Positions 44,711-54,467 of a DNA stretch of 64,000 nt are shown here, one piece after another. A program made the translations under genes and the position numbers. This DNA comes from Stappia indica. GTDB taxonomy: Bacteria > Pseudomonadota > Alphaproteobacteria > Rhizobiales > Stappiaceae. The first letter of the stretch is position 1. Every line of letters begins with the position of its first letter. The notes beneath the pieces are model-generated. The model had not been told where the DNA came from, did not search any database, and saw nothing but the letters and a program-made list of their open reading frames with translations. The stretch lies in assembly GCF_001696535.1 (NCBI RefSeq), contig NZ_MBQE01000001.1, positions 372,001 to 436,000 on the forward strand, in the 5' to 3' direction.

Positions 44711-45181
44711 CTACCCGCCCGGCAGGCAGAGCGGGGCAGCGGCGAGCGTCATCGGTGCGCGGGCGGAGGTCGGACAGGACCTTTCCAGCGATTGCCAGGT
44801 GGTGTTGTTGAGGACCATGGAGCAGCGGGCAAGGCGCGGCCCTTCGGGTCCGCGCAGGCAGACGGTCTCGCCGAGCCGGTAGTTCACCCCGAAATAGCGG
44901 CAGGTGCAGTCGGGCCCACCCCGCGCGCTGCCGCCGTCGGCAACCGTGACCACGCCTGCCCCTTGCGCCCGCTCGGAGACGATCTCCACGGCAGAGGACG
45001 GCCCGGCAAACGCCAGCAGCAACAACGCTGCCGATGCCGCGCCCGACAAGACCAACGCTGGAAGAGGGAGAGAGGAAGCGCGGCCGAACCGGCCTTTGGC
45101 GGCGGCTCCCGAAAGAGCCGGCGCCGCCCGCCCGTGACGGGCCCGCTCGATGCGGATGCGGGGCAGCCATGTCCTGCGCAT
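44711..45181 (-). CDS. Small secreted cysteine-containing protein of unknown function
   Basis: The 156-residue protein starts MRRTWLPRIRIERARHG, with a hydrophobic segment at about residues 45-70 (PALVLSGAASAALLLLAFAG) that reads as a late signal peptide or anchor. The mature part has a compact conserved-looking block: CTCRYFGVNYRLGETVCL, then CSMVLNNTTWQSL and CPTS, six cysteines in all with one near the C-terminus. I recall similar uncharacterised proteins in this order but cannot name a family. The start is uncertain because the frame is open upstream. Confidence 0.7.
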   Translation of the reverse strand: MRRTWLPRIRIERARHGRAAPALSGAAAKGRFGRASSLPLPALVLSGAASAALLLLAFAGPSSAVEIVSERAQGAGVVTVADGGSARGGPDCTCRYFGVNYRLGETVCLRGPEGPRLARCSMVLNNTTWQSLERSCPTSARAPMTLAAAPLCLPGG

Positions 45182-45287
45182 GGCAAAGACTAGCACGCTT
45201 GCCGGACTTGCGCGAGCATTGATGACGCAGCGGCAACGGCAGATGGATCGACCCCCGCAGACCGCCCTCAAGGATCCGAAACGGAAA

Positions 45288-45310
45288 CGGGCAGGGAAAT
45301 CCCCTGCCCG
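45288..45310 (-). terminator. Intrinsic terminator after exoR
   Basis: A perfect 9-bp stem (CGGGCAGGG / CCCTGCCCG) with a 5-base loop is followed by TTTCCGTTTC on the minus strand, about 30 bases past the ExoR-like stop. Confidence 0.75.
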
Positions 45311-45341
45311 CGCCTGCGATCCACCCGATCGGAACCGTTTT

Positions 45342-46196
45342 TTACTGCGTCTTTTCCGCGACCACCGCGCCGTTCTTGGACAGCCAGTTGTCGGCCAGGG
45401 CCGCCGCCCGCCGGCGCACCTTCTCGGAGGCGAGGCCGAAGCTGCGCTCCTGCGCCTCACCGATCCACACGGCGTCGTCGCCATGCGCCCGGCGCTGGGC
45501 GACCGTCAGCCACATCAGCCCGGCGGTGCGGTTCTCGTTGCCGCCGAACTCGCCGTTCGACAGCAGCTCGCCGAGCCGCGCCTGCGCCATCAGGTGCCCC
45601 TTCTGCGCGGCCAGCTTCAGCCAGCGTGCCGCCATGTGCGGGTCCCGCTCCGGCTCGTCGAGATACAGCATGCCGAGATGGAACTGGGCATCCGCATCGC
45701 CAAAATAGGAGGCGGCGTAGGTGAAGATCTCGCGCGCCCTCGCCACATTGGGCTCGATCGCACTGTTGTTGATGCCGGTGAGATAGTAGGAGCCGAGCTC
45801 GACGAAGGCGCTCGCGATGAACGGCGCGCGCGGCGAACTGGGGCTGTCGTCGGCATATTTCGAGGCGATCTGGCGGAAATACTCGAACGCCTTGACGTCG
45901 TCTTCCTGGACGCCGTCGCCGCGCGAATACATCCGCCCGAGCTTCCAGGCCGCCAGCGGGTGGCCCTGCTCGGCGGCGAACCGCAGCGAGTCGAGCGCCC
46001 GCTCCTTCTCGCCGGCATAGTAGAACTGCGCGCCGACGCGCAGCGCCTCGCCGGGCGAGAGATCCTGCGAGGCAGGTGCCGCACCCGAAAGCTTGGCGGC
46101 CGCTTCCGCAGCCGTTTCCTGTGCCTGCACCGCGACCGGCGCCGCCAGCGCCAGGGCAACGGCATACGCCAGGCCTGTACCGATGATCCGTATCAT
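45342..46196 (-). CDS. exoR: ExoR-like periplasmic Sel1-repeat regulator
   Basis: The 284-residue protein has a signal peptide (about residues 1-25, ending VAVQAQE) and Sel1-type repeats: RFAAEQGHPLAAWKLGRMYSRGDGV, ASYFGDADAQFHLGMLY and LAAQKGHLMAQARLGELL. This matches ExoR of Sinorhizobium, which holds the ExoS/ChvI two-component system off and thereby represses exopolysaccharide synthesis and promotes motility. ExoS and ChvI are not in the window. The ATG at 46196 is the start consistent with the signal peptide. Confidence 0.88.
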   Translation of the reverse strand: MIRIIGTGLAYAVALALAAPVAVQAQETAAEAAAKLSGAAPASQDLSPGEALRVGAQFYYAGEKERALDSLRFAAEQGHPLAAWKLGRMYSRGDGVQEDDVKAFEYFRQIASKYADDSPSSPRAPFIASAFVELGSYYLTGINNSAIEPNVARAREIFTYAASYFGDADAQFHLGMLYLDEPERDPHMAARWLKLAAQKGHLMAQARLGELLSNGEFGGNENRTAGLMWLTVAQRRAHGDDAVWIGEAQERSFGLASEKVRRRAAALADNWLSKNGAVVAEKTQ

Positions 46197-46735
46197 TGAC
46201 CACCTCGCGCCCGCGCCGGGTCGCACGCCTTCCCATGCCGGTCGCAACCGCGGCCCTGTGGCATCGTGAAAGCACGCCTCTCGCGCAAGCGTCCTGTCCC
46301 TTCTTCGCGGATCCGTCGACCGGTCGGTCAAGGCTCGATGCCTTTGCGCCCGGGCGGACCCGTCAGGTTGCGCGGCGCATTGCGGCGCCACGTCCCCCCT
46401 GTTGTTCTGCCCCTTGGGTCCTGTCCGGAAAGTGACCTTTCCGGATCGCCCGCTCTCGGCTTGCGGCGAACCTGCCAGTCGCCATATGCCGCCTTGCGGG
46501 CCTCTCTTCCCTGACTGTTCCGGAGCCTAGACCGGCAACTGGGCAAGAGTAGGACCGTGTTCGTCACCCCGTCGCCGCAATCGCGACCTTTGGCTTCGAA
46601 CACGCTCCACGGTGGCCGTCAAAAGATGGCCGAAACGCGGCGAGCTTGCCCCGATCCGGCGCCCCTTGTACGAGTCCGGCAACACTGTTGCAGACTCGTC
46701 ACAAACGACAGGGCTGGCCGCGCCGCCCGCTCTTC
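46197..46735. other. Intergenic region upstream of exoR
   Basis: About 540 bases between exoR and the candidate 32-codon ORF. It should contain the exoR promoter. Several open frames cross it but none has a ribosome-binding site or recognisable product. I see no repeat. Confidence 0.45.
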
Positions 46736-46834
46736 TCAGGCCAGCAGGATATTGAGCGCAGCGGCAAAGAGCAGCGCTCCGGCTGCCACCAGGTCGGCCC
46801 GACGTGCTACATGGCTGGACGAAATGATGTTCAT
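46736..46834 (-). CDS. Candidate 32-residue membrane peptide
   Basis: A short ORF, MNIISSSHVARRADL followed by VAAGALLFAAALNILLA and TGA, is preceded by AGGAGG with an ideal 9-base gap to the ATG at 46834. The second half is one hydrophobic helix and the first half carries two arginines. I do not recognise it. The strong ribosome-binding site and the clean charged-head/hydrophobic-tail layout are the only evidence. It is divergent from parE. Confidence 0.5.
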   Translation of the reverse strand: MNIISSSHVARRADLVAAGALLFAAALNILLA

Positions 46835-47015
46835 GACGCTTTCCCTCCTGCATGGGCCGAGGCCCCGTGACGACCACGGTGCCCATCATGCCGGCGATCC
46901 GTTGAAAAACGGTTGTCTGCGGGGGCCTCAAGGCTTGATCCTTGGCCGAATCCATCGCACTTGGCAGAATCACAGTTGATTCGGGCGCAGCCTGGCGCCC
47001 CCGACCGGACAGAGC

Positions 47016-49079
47016 ATGACCACCGAGAACGACCTCTTCGAAGCCGGCGGTGCGCCCGCCCCCGCCGCCAAGGGTCCGCAGGCCGACCCCGCAGCCCGCC
47101 CGGCGCCCGCTGCCCGCCGCAGCGCGTCCCCGCGCGCCGAGCGCGGCGACGGCTCGGACTACACGGCCGAGCATATCGAGGTGCTGGAAGGGCTGGAGCC
47201 GGTGCGCCGGCGTCCGGGCATGTATATCGGCGGCACCGACGAGCGCGCCCTGCATCATCTCTTCGCCGAGGTCATCGACAACTCGATGGACGAGGCGGTC
47301 GCCGGCCATGCCAGCTGGATCGAGGTGACGCTGGGCGCCGACGGCAGCCTGACCGTCGTCGACAACGGCCGCGGCATCCCGGTCGACCCCCATCCCAAGC
47401 ACCGCGACAAGTCCGCGCTCGAGGTCATCATGACCACGCTGCATGCGGGCGGAAAGTTCGACAGCAAGGTCTACGAGACGTCCGGCGGCCTGCACGGCGT
47501 CGGCGTCTCCGTGGTCAACGCCCTGTCGCAGGAGTTGACCGTCGAGGTCGCCCGCGCCCGCAAGCTCTATCGCCAGGTGTTCCGCCGCGGCGTGCCGGCC
47601 GGCCCGCTGGAATGCGTCGGCGATGTGCAGAACCGGCGCGGCACGCTTGTGCGCTTCCTGCCCGACGAGCAGATCTTCGGCAAGGGCGCGGCCTTCAAGG
47701 CGGCGCGCCTGTTCAAGATGGCCCGCTCCAAGGCCTATCTCTTCTCCGGCGTCGAGATTCGCTGGCGCTGCGACCCGGCCGTCGCCGCGAGCGAAGGCGT
47801 CGAGGCGGAGGCGACCTTCCACTTCCCCGGCGGTCTTCGCGACTATCTCCAGGACGCGCTCGGCAAGGAGCGCCGCGTCATCGACGACACCTTCGCCGGC
47901 CGCACCAAGGACACCGGCCGTCACGGCTCCGTCGAGTGGGCGATCACATGGTTCGCCGGCGACGGCTTCATCAACTCCTACTGCAACACCGTGCCGACCC
48001 CCGAGGGCGGCACGCACGAGGCGGGCCTGCGCTATGCCCTGCTGCGCGGGCTCAAGGCCTATGCCGAGCTGACCGGCAACAAGAAGGCCGCCGTCATCAC
48101 CGGCGACGACATCGTCACTTCGGCCGGCGCCATGCTCTCCGTCTTTATCCGCGAGCCGGAATTCGTCGGCCAGACCAAGGACAAGCTGGCGACCTCGGAG
48201 GCGACCCGCATCGTCGAGACGGCCGTGCGCGATGCCTTCGACCACTGGCTCACCGCCTCGCCCAACCAGGCCAACAAGCTGCTGGAATGGGTGATCGACC
48301 GCGCCGAGGAGCGGCTGCGCCGGCGCCAGGAAAAGGACGTCGCCCGCAAGACCGCGGTGCGCAAGCTGCGCCTGCCGGGCAAGCTCGCCGACTGCGCCTC
48401 CAACCAGGCGGCCGGCTCCGAGCTGTTCATCGTCGAGGGCGATTCGGCCGGCGGCTCCGCCAAGCAGGCCCGCAACCGGCTCAACCAGGCCGTCCTCCCC
48501 TTGCGCGGCAAGATCCTCAACGTCGCCAGCGCCGGGCGCGACAAGTTCGTCGCCAACCAGCAGCTCGCCGACCTGATCCAGGCGCTCGGCTGCGGCACCG
48601 GCAAGACCTATCGCGATGCCGACCTTCGCTACGAGAAGGTGGTGATCATGACCGACGCCGACGTCGACGGCGCGCATATCGCCTCGCTGCTGATCACCTT
48701 CTTCTACCGCGAGATGCCCGAGCTGATCCGCAATGGTCACCTCTATCTCGCCAATCCGCCGCTCTATCGGCTGACCCAGGGCGGGCGCACGCTCTATGCG
48801 CGCGACGACGCCCACAAGGACGCGCTGCTGGCCCGCGAGTTCAAGGGCAATGCCAAGGTCGACATCGGCCGCTTCAAGGGCCTCGGCGAGATGCTTCCCG
48901 CCCAGCTCAAGGAGACGACGATGGATCCTTCGAAGCGCAGCCTGCTGCGTGTGGAGATCGACGCCATCGATCCGGAGGCGACCGGCTCGGCGGTGGAACG
49001 GCTGATGGGCAACAAGCCCGAGGCGCGGTTCCAGTTCATCCAGGAGAATGCGCGCTTCGCCGAAGAGCTCGATATCTAG
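47016..49079 (+). CDS. parE: DNA topoisomerase IV subunit B
   Basis: The 687-residue GHKL ATPase subunit acts in chromosome decatenation. It has EVIDNSMDEAV, DNGRGIPVD, GGLHGVGVSVVNAL, the TOPRIM motif EGDSAGGSAKQ, and DADVDGAHIASLLITFF. The CGTGKTYRDADLRYEK segment and AHIASLL distinguish it from GyrB. An Ala/Pro-rich N-terminal tail of about 45 residues precedes the core. The partner parC is not in the window. Confidence 0.95.
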   Translation: MTTENDLFEAGGAPAPAAKGPQADPAARPAPAARRSASPRAERGDGSDYTAEHIEVLEGLEPVRRRPGMYIGGTDERALHHLFAEVIDNSMDEAVAGHASWIEVTLGADGSLTVVDNGRGIPVDPHPKHRDKSALEVIMTTLHAGGKFDSKVYETSGGLHGVGVSVVNALSQELTVEVARARKLYRQVFRRGVPAGPLECVGDVQNRRGTLVRFLPDEQIFGKGAAFKAARLFKMARSKAYLFSGVEIRWRCDPAVAASEGVEAEATFHFPGGLRDYLQDALGKERRVIDDTFAGRTKDTGRHGSVEWAITWFAGDGFINSYCNTVPTPEGGTHEAGLRYALLRGLKAYAELTGNKKAAVITGDDIVTSAGAMLSVFIREPEFVGQTKDKLATSEATRIVETAVRDAFDHWLTASPNQANKLLEWVIDRAEERLRRRQEKDVARKTAVRKLRLPGKLADCASNQAAGSELFIVEGDSAGGSAKQARNRLNQAVLPLRGKILNVASAGRDKFVANQQLADLIQALGCGTGKTYRDADLRYEKVVIMTDADVDGAHIASLLITFFYREMPELIRNGHLYLANPPLYRLTQGGRTLYARDDAHKDALLAREFKGNAKVDIGRFKGLGEMLPAQLKETTMDPSKRSLLRVEIDAIDPEATGSAVERLMGNKPEARFQFIQENARFAEELDI

Positions 49080-49274
49080 CGCCGCGCGGGCCGGAGAAAC
49101 GGCACGCTGCGGCCGTCTTGCGGGAAAATCCTCTTTCGGCCATACGGCTGCTTCATTATTGCTGGAGACAGGACAGACCCGGCCGGTCCGCCGGTCGATC
49201 TGCCGAAAGGTGCCCGCAACGAGGCCTGAGGACGCATCCGCGTTTGCCGGGCCCAGTCACAGGACGTCGCAACT

Positions 49275-50096
49275 GTGCTGAAGGCGATACTCCACGCCTA
49301 TCTCCGCCGTCGCCGGCCGCTGCGCGACCACAATTTTCTCGTGCTTCCGCATCTGGGGCTGGCCTATGGCCGCTGCCCGAACTCGGCCAGCGAGGACATT
49401 CGCCACGCCCTCCTGCACCTGACCTCCAGCGCCGGGCAGGACCCGTTCGAGGACGACGGGTTCGACGATGGCTTTGACGACGAGTTCGAAGACGATGCTG
49501 AGCTGGAGCACGAGGCGGCCGACGATCCCTGCACCTCCTATGCCACCGGCACCCTGACTTCCTGGGCCGACGGGCTCAATCTCCTGTCCGGGCGCCAGCT
49601 CGTGCGCCGCCATCCCGGCGCGCTGGTCTTTTCCGTGGTGCGCGATCCGCTGACCCGGCTTGCCGCCTGCTTCCACCGCATGCGCACGGAGACCGCACCG
49701 CCCCCCGGCGCCGACCGCGCCTTCCGCTCCGGCGAAGACTTTCCCGGCTTCGTCGCCCGCGTATGCGCCATGCCGGACTGGAAGAGCCCGAACGCCTATC
49801 GCTCTCAGACCGCGATCCTCACCCACAAGGCCCGCCTGCTGCCCTCCCGCGTGCTGCGCCACGAAACCGGCGAGGCCGACTGGCAGGCCTTTCGCGCAGA
49901 GCTCGCCCAGGCTTGCGGCGTCGACATAGGCCCGCTGCCCGGCATCCGCGATCCGCATGGCGAGACGATCGCCGCACTGGTATCGCAGATCGAGCCGGCG
50001 CTGCGCCTGTCCGTGCGCCGCCGCTATGCCGCCGATTACCGAAATTTCTATGAGGGCACGACGCTGGCCTTGCCGGCGGTTCCCGTGCCGGCCTGA
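49275..50096 (+). CDS. Sulfotransferase-family-like protein with acidic insert
   Basis: The 273-residue protein starts at a GTG. FSVVRDPLTRLAACFHRM (residues 119-136) matches the 3'-phosphate-binding segment of Sulfotransfer_2-type enzymes. The usual N-terminal 5'-phosphosulfate loop (PKxGS/T) is not obvious; YGRCPNSASEDIRHAL is the corresponding place. Residues 56-85 form a run of Asp, Glu, Phe and Gly that looks like an insert. The donor would be PAPS; the acceptor is unknown, and the enzyme may be inactive if the phosphosulfate loop is truly absent. It lies about 200 bases after parE and 70 before the next small gene. Confidence 0.68.
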   Translation: MLKAILHAYLRRRRPLRDHNFLVLPHLGLAYGRCPNSASEDIRHALLHLTSSAGQDPFEDDGFDDGFDDEFEDDAELEHEAADDPCTSYATGTLTSWADGLNLLSGRQLVRRHPGALVFSVVRDPLTRLAACFHRMRTETAPPPGADRAFRSGEDFPGFVARVCAMPDWKSPNAYRSQTAILTHKARLLPSRVLRHETGEADWQAFRAELAQACGVDIGPLPGIRDPHGETIAALVSQIEPALRLSVRRRYAADYRNFYEGTTLALPAVPVPA

Positions 50097-50167
50097 AGAC
50101 CGCCCTCGCCATCCCCCGTCAAGGACCCGCACCGCCGCAGGATGCCAAACCGCAAGAGGACCCGACC

Positions 50168-50563
50168 ATGACGCCACGTCTTGCTCTCGCCATCGCCGGC
50201 CTTGCCGTCTCGCTCGCCGCCCTGCCCGCCCTTCCCGTTCGCGCCGATCCGGTCTCCGACCTCGTCGCCGCCCTGCCGGCCGAGCTGCAGGGGCTGACCC
50301 GCCTCCCCGGGCCGGAGGGCTCCGGCACCGCCTTCGTCGTGGCGCGCGAGGCGCAGCGCGACCGGCTTTTCGTGCTGCGCGAGGGCAAGGCGCCGCTGGA
50401 GGTTTCCGAGGCGGGCGAGCTGGCCGCGCGCGTTGCCGGTCTGCGCAGCGAGACGGACCCGCACGGCGTCGTCGCCTTCGTCGACATGGGCGACACCACT
50501 TATGAGCTGTTTCTTGAAAACGACGATACTGCTGGTTACCTGTTTCAGCCAGCAAGTAACTGA
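50168..50563 (+). CDS. Periplasmic protein of unknown function, 131 aa
   Basis: A clear signal peptide (residues 1-26, ending LPVRADP) is followed by a 105-residue domain with no cysteine and no motif I know (ELQGLTRLPGPEGSGTAFVV, then GVVAFVDMGDTTYELFLEND). It lies in the same direction as the sulfotransferase-like gene and may share its transcript. AAGAGGA precedes the ATG. Confidence 0.7.
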   Translation: MTPRLALAIAGLAVSLAALPALPVRADPVSDLVAALPAELQGLTRLPGPEGSGTAFVVAREAQRDRLFVLREGKAPLEVSEAGELAARVAGLRSETDPHGVVAFVDMGDTTYELFLENDDTAGYLFQPASN

Positions 50564-50628
50564 GCCCCGGCTCGCCGGGCGATCCTGAACGCAATTCTTG
50601 CCAAGAACGGTCCTGCGACTGTGTGTCA

Positions 50629-50656
50629 TTGACATTTTATTTTGAAACTGTAGTGT
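50629..50656 (+). promoter_or_regulatory. Candidate promoter of the DEAD-box helicase gene
   Basis: A perfect -35 TTGACA (50629-50634), a 16-base AT-rich spacer and TAGTGT (50651-50656) give a leader of about 70 bases. The surrounding AT-richness stands out from neighbouring sequence. Confidence 0.55.
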
Positions 50657-50729
50657 GCGCGCCAAAGTGCCAGCCCCACAGGACGCTGTCGGGGCACGGC
50701 TTTCGTCCCTGTCATACCATCAAGGTCAT

Positions 50730-52376
<1,647 letters not shown>

Positions 52377-52416
52377 TCCCGGCATCTCTGCGAATTGAAT
52401 GAATTGAACGACAAAG

Positions 52417-52445
52417 GGCAGGCCTCGCGCCTGCCATTTTGTTTT
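52417..52445 (+). terminator. Intrinsic terminator after the helicase gene
   Basis: A 7-bp stem (GGCAGGC / GCCTGCC) with a 5-base loop is followed by ATTTTGTTTT, 40 bases past the stop. The remaining bases up to 52,706 hold no gene that I can support. Confidence 0.88.
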
Positions 52446-52706
52446 GGCCCTGCCGTTTTTCTTGTGGCCGCGCCTTGCACCCCCTTTCGAGGTTTCGCGT
52501 GCCGGCGGCCCTTTGGCCGCGATCCGGCAGAAGATGCCGGGCCATTCTTTCCCACCGCAGCAAAATGCGAACGAACTTCGCGGAAAAGGCGCGGCACAAC
52601 CTGGAAGGCTTCTTCGCGTAAATGGCGAAACTCTGCGCGCAAGAGTTGCACGCGCCCTTTTCATGGTAATATCCGATTTTAGGCATGGGATTCCGTTGAC
52701 GGAACT

Positions 52707-52739
52707 TTAAGATATGCTTAACCGTGCCTTAAGGCTTAA
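52707..52739 (+). promoter_or_regulatory. Tandem CtrA-type half-site array
   Basis: TTAA occurs at 52707, 52718, 52729 and 52736. The first three are each separated by exactly 7 bases, giving two overlapping TTAA-N7-TTAA sites, the consensus for the cell-cycle regulator CtrA. The array ends at the -35 of the candidate promoter of the diguanylate cyclase gene. Confidence 0.7.
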
Positions 52740-52767
52740 GTGACAATTATAGAAACTACATTATATA
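52740..52767 (+). promoter_or_regulatory. Candidate promoter of the diguanylate cyclase gene
   Basis: GTGACA (52740-52745), a 16-base spacer and TATATA (52762-52767) lie in an unusually AT-rich 60-base block. Transcription would start near 52774. A second possible -35, TTGACG, is at 52696-52701. Confidence 0.55.
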
Positions 52768-52819
52768 TCGAGGTCGCGTGCATCCTCCTGGCACAAAACC
52801 GAGACGTGTGGAACATCGC

Positions 52820-53881
52820 ATGGCCCAGGAAGACGATCACAAGCGCACCATTGTCTACGGTGATGCCGCCCTCAAATATATCCGCAAGAATATCTTGCCG
52901 GCTTACCCGCGTTTCTATGAGCTCTGGTACACCTATGCGGCGGGCTTCAACCATTCGCTGAACCGCGCGGTCAACGAGATCGTCGGCGCCAAGGGCACCG
53001 TCACCACCGAACAGCTGCAGCAGATCTACAACAGCTTCCTGTCGCCGACGAAGCTCGGCGACCGCATCGACGAGGTCGGCGAGAAGATCTCCGACGAGAT
53101 CCGCGACATGGTCGACATGCTCGGCCAGAGCGTCGAATCCGTCAGCGAATACGGCCAGTCGCTGGAGGGCGCGCAGGCGCAGCTGGAAACCCTGCAGGAC
53201 CCGCAGCAGCTCAAGCAGCTGGTCGCCCACCTGCTCCTCGCCACCCGCAACACCGCCGGCTCCAACCGCCAGCTCGAGGGCCAGCTCATCGAGTCGCGCC
53301 GCCAGATCGAGGAGTTGCAGGAGAGCCTGGAGGCGATCCGCTACGAATCGCTCACCGACGAGCTCACCACGCTCAGCAATCGCCGGCACTTCGATCACAC
53401 GATCGAGCGCATGGTGAAGGATGCCTCGCAGAGCCAGGAGCCGCTGTCGCTGCTGCTCACCGACATCGACCACTTCAAGAAGTTCAACGACACCTTCGGC
53501 CACCAGACCGGCGATCAGGTGCTCCGTCTCGTTGCGCTGGCGGTCAAGCAGAACGTCAAGGGCCACGACGTCGCCTGCCGCTATGGCGGCGAGGAATTCG
53601 CCATCCTGCTGCCGCACACCTCGCTGCGCCAGGCCGTCACCGTCGCCGAGCACATCCGCCGCGCGGTGCTGTCGAAGGAGCTGGTCAAGCGCTCCACCGG
53701 CGAGAATCTCGGCCGCATCACCATCTCCATCGGCGTCTCGACCTTCCGCAGCGACGACACGCCGCAGTCGATGATCGCCCGCGCCGACACCGCGCTCTAT
53801 GCCGCCAAGGGCGCCGGGCGCAATCTCGTGCGCTGCGAGACCGACCCCGACGTCGAGGCCGACGACACACGCGTCGCCTGA
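52820..53881 (+). CDS. Diguanylate cyclase (GGDEF domain)
   Basis: The 353-residue cytoplasmic protein synthesises c-di-GMP. The N-terminal half (about residues 10-170) is helical with coiled-coil character (QLEGQLIESRRQIEELQESLE) and contains YELWYTYAAGFNHSLNRAV, a pattern shared by soluble alphaproteobacterial cyclases. The GGDEF domain covers about 175-340, with the active site GGEEF at 256-260. The product-inhibition site RxxD reads K247-G-H-D250, so the arginine is replaced. There is no membrane segment. A GTG at 52778 with AGG upstream would add 14 residues; the start is uncertain. Confidence 0.92.
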   Translation: MAQEDDHKRTIVYGDAALKYIRKNILPAYPRFYELWYTYAAGFNHSLNRAVNEIVGAKGTVTTEQLQQIYNSFLSPTKLGDRIDEVGEKISDEIRDMVDMLGQSVESVSEYGQSLEGAQAQLETLQDPQQLKQLVAHLLLATRNTAGSNRQLEGQLIESRRQIEELQESLEAIRYESLTDELTTLSNRRHFDHTIERMVKDASQSQEPLSLLLTDIDHFKKFNDTFGHQTGDQVLRLVALAVKQNVKGHDVACRYGGEEFAILLPHTSLRQAVTVAEHIRRAVLSKELVKRSTGENLGRITISIGVSTFRSDDTPQSMIARADTALYAAKGAGRNLVRCETDPDVEADDTRVA

Positions 53882-53929
53882 CCGCCCTCACCGACGTTTC
53901 CCCCAGACGTTTCCCTCCGGCGATTCCTC

Positions 53930-53958
53930 CTGACCTGCCGACGTCCTGCCGCTATAAC
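53930..53958 (+). promoter_or_regulatory. Candidate promoter of the Lrp-type gene
   Basis: CTGACC (53930-53935), a 17-base spacer and TATAAC (53953-53958) give a leader of about 25 bases. GACGGATCG occurs twice between the -10 and the start codon, which could be an autoregulatory site. Confidence 0.45.
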
Positions 53959-53990
53959 CGACGGATCGACGGGAGAACGGACGGATCGTC

Positions 53991-54467
53991 ATGACCACTG
54001 GCCGGGATGCGCTGGACCGCAAGCTGATCGCGCTTCTGCAGATGAATGCCCGCATGCCGACGGCGGACATCGCCCGCCGGCTCGGCGTCGCCCGTTCCAC
54101 CGTGCATGAGCGCATCGCCCGGCTGGAACGCACCGGCGCGATTGCCGGCTACACCGCCGTCCTTGCCCGCCCGGAGACCGGCAGCACGGTCCGCGCCCTC
54201 GTCATGCTCGCCGTCGAGCAGCAGCAGATGCGCGAGACGATCCGCCGGCTGGCGACATTTCCCGAAATCCGCACCTGCCTGACCATTGCCGGTGAGTTCG
54301 ACATCTTCCTGGTGGTGGAGGCGCCGCAGCTGGAGGATCTCGACGAGGCGCTGGACGAGATCGCCGTGGTGCCCGGCGTGCGCCGCTCGCAATCCTCGAT
54401 CGTGCTCGCCTCGAAGTTCGACCGCAGCCCGGCGACGATGCCGCCGGGCGTGCCCGTCGCCGGTTAG
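53991..54467 (+). CDS. Lrp/AsnC family transcriptional regulator
   Basis: The 158-residue protein has an N-terminal helix-turn-helix (LDRKLIALLQMNARMPTADIA and LGVARSTVHERIARLERTGAI) and a C-terminal RAM domain (VRALVMLAVEQQQMRETI to VVPGVRRSQSSIVL). The effector is probably an amino acid by family analogy. Its stop overlaps the convergent RpiR-type stop by 4 bases, so the two genes end inside each other. Confidence 0.92.
   Translation: MTTGRDALDRKLIALLQMNARMPTADIARRLGVARSTVHERIARLERTGAIAGYTAVLARPETGSTVRALVMLAVEQQQMRETIRRLATFPEIRTCLTIAGEFDIFLVVEAPQLEDLDEALDEIAVVPGVRRSQSSIVLASKFDRSPATMPPGVPVAG

Noticed and set aside
46967-46982. Inverted repeat GAATC-ACAGTT-GATTC upstream of parE
   Set aside because: Only 5-base arms and no clear promoter around it; chance is a fair explanation.
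46527-48815. A 762-codon minus-strand open frame opposite parE
   Set aside because: Antisense shadow; parE on the plus strand has all ATPase and TOPRIM motifs.
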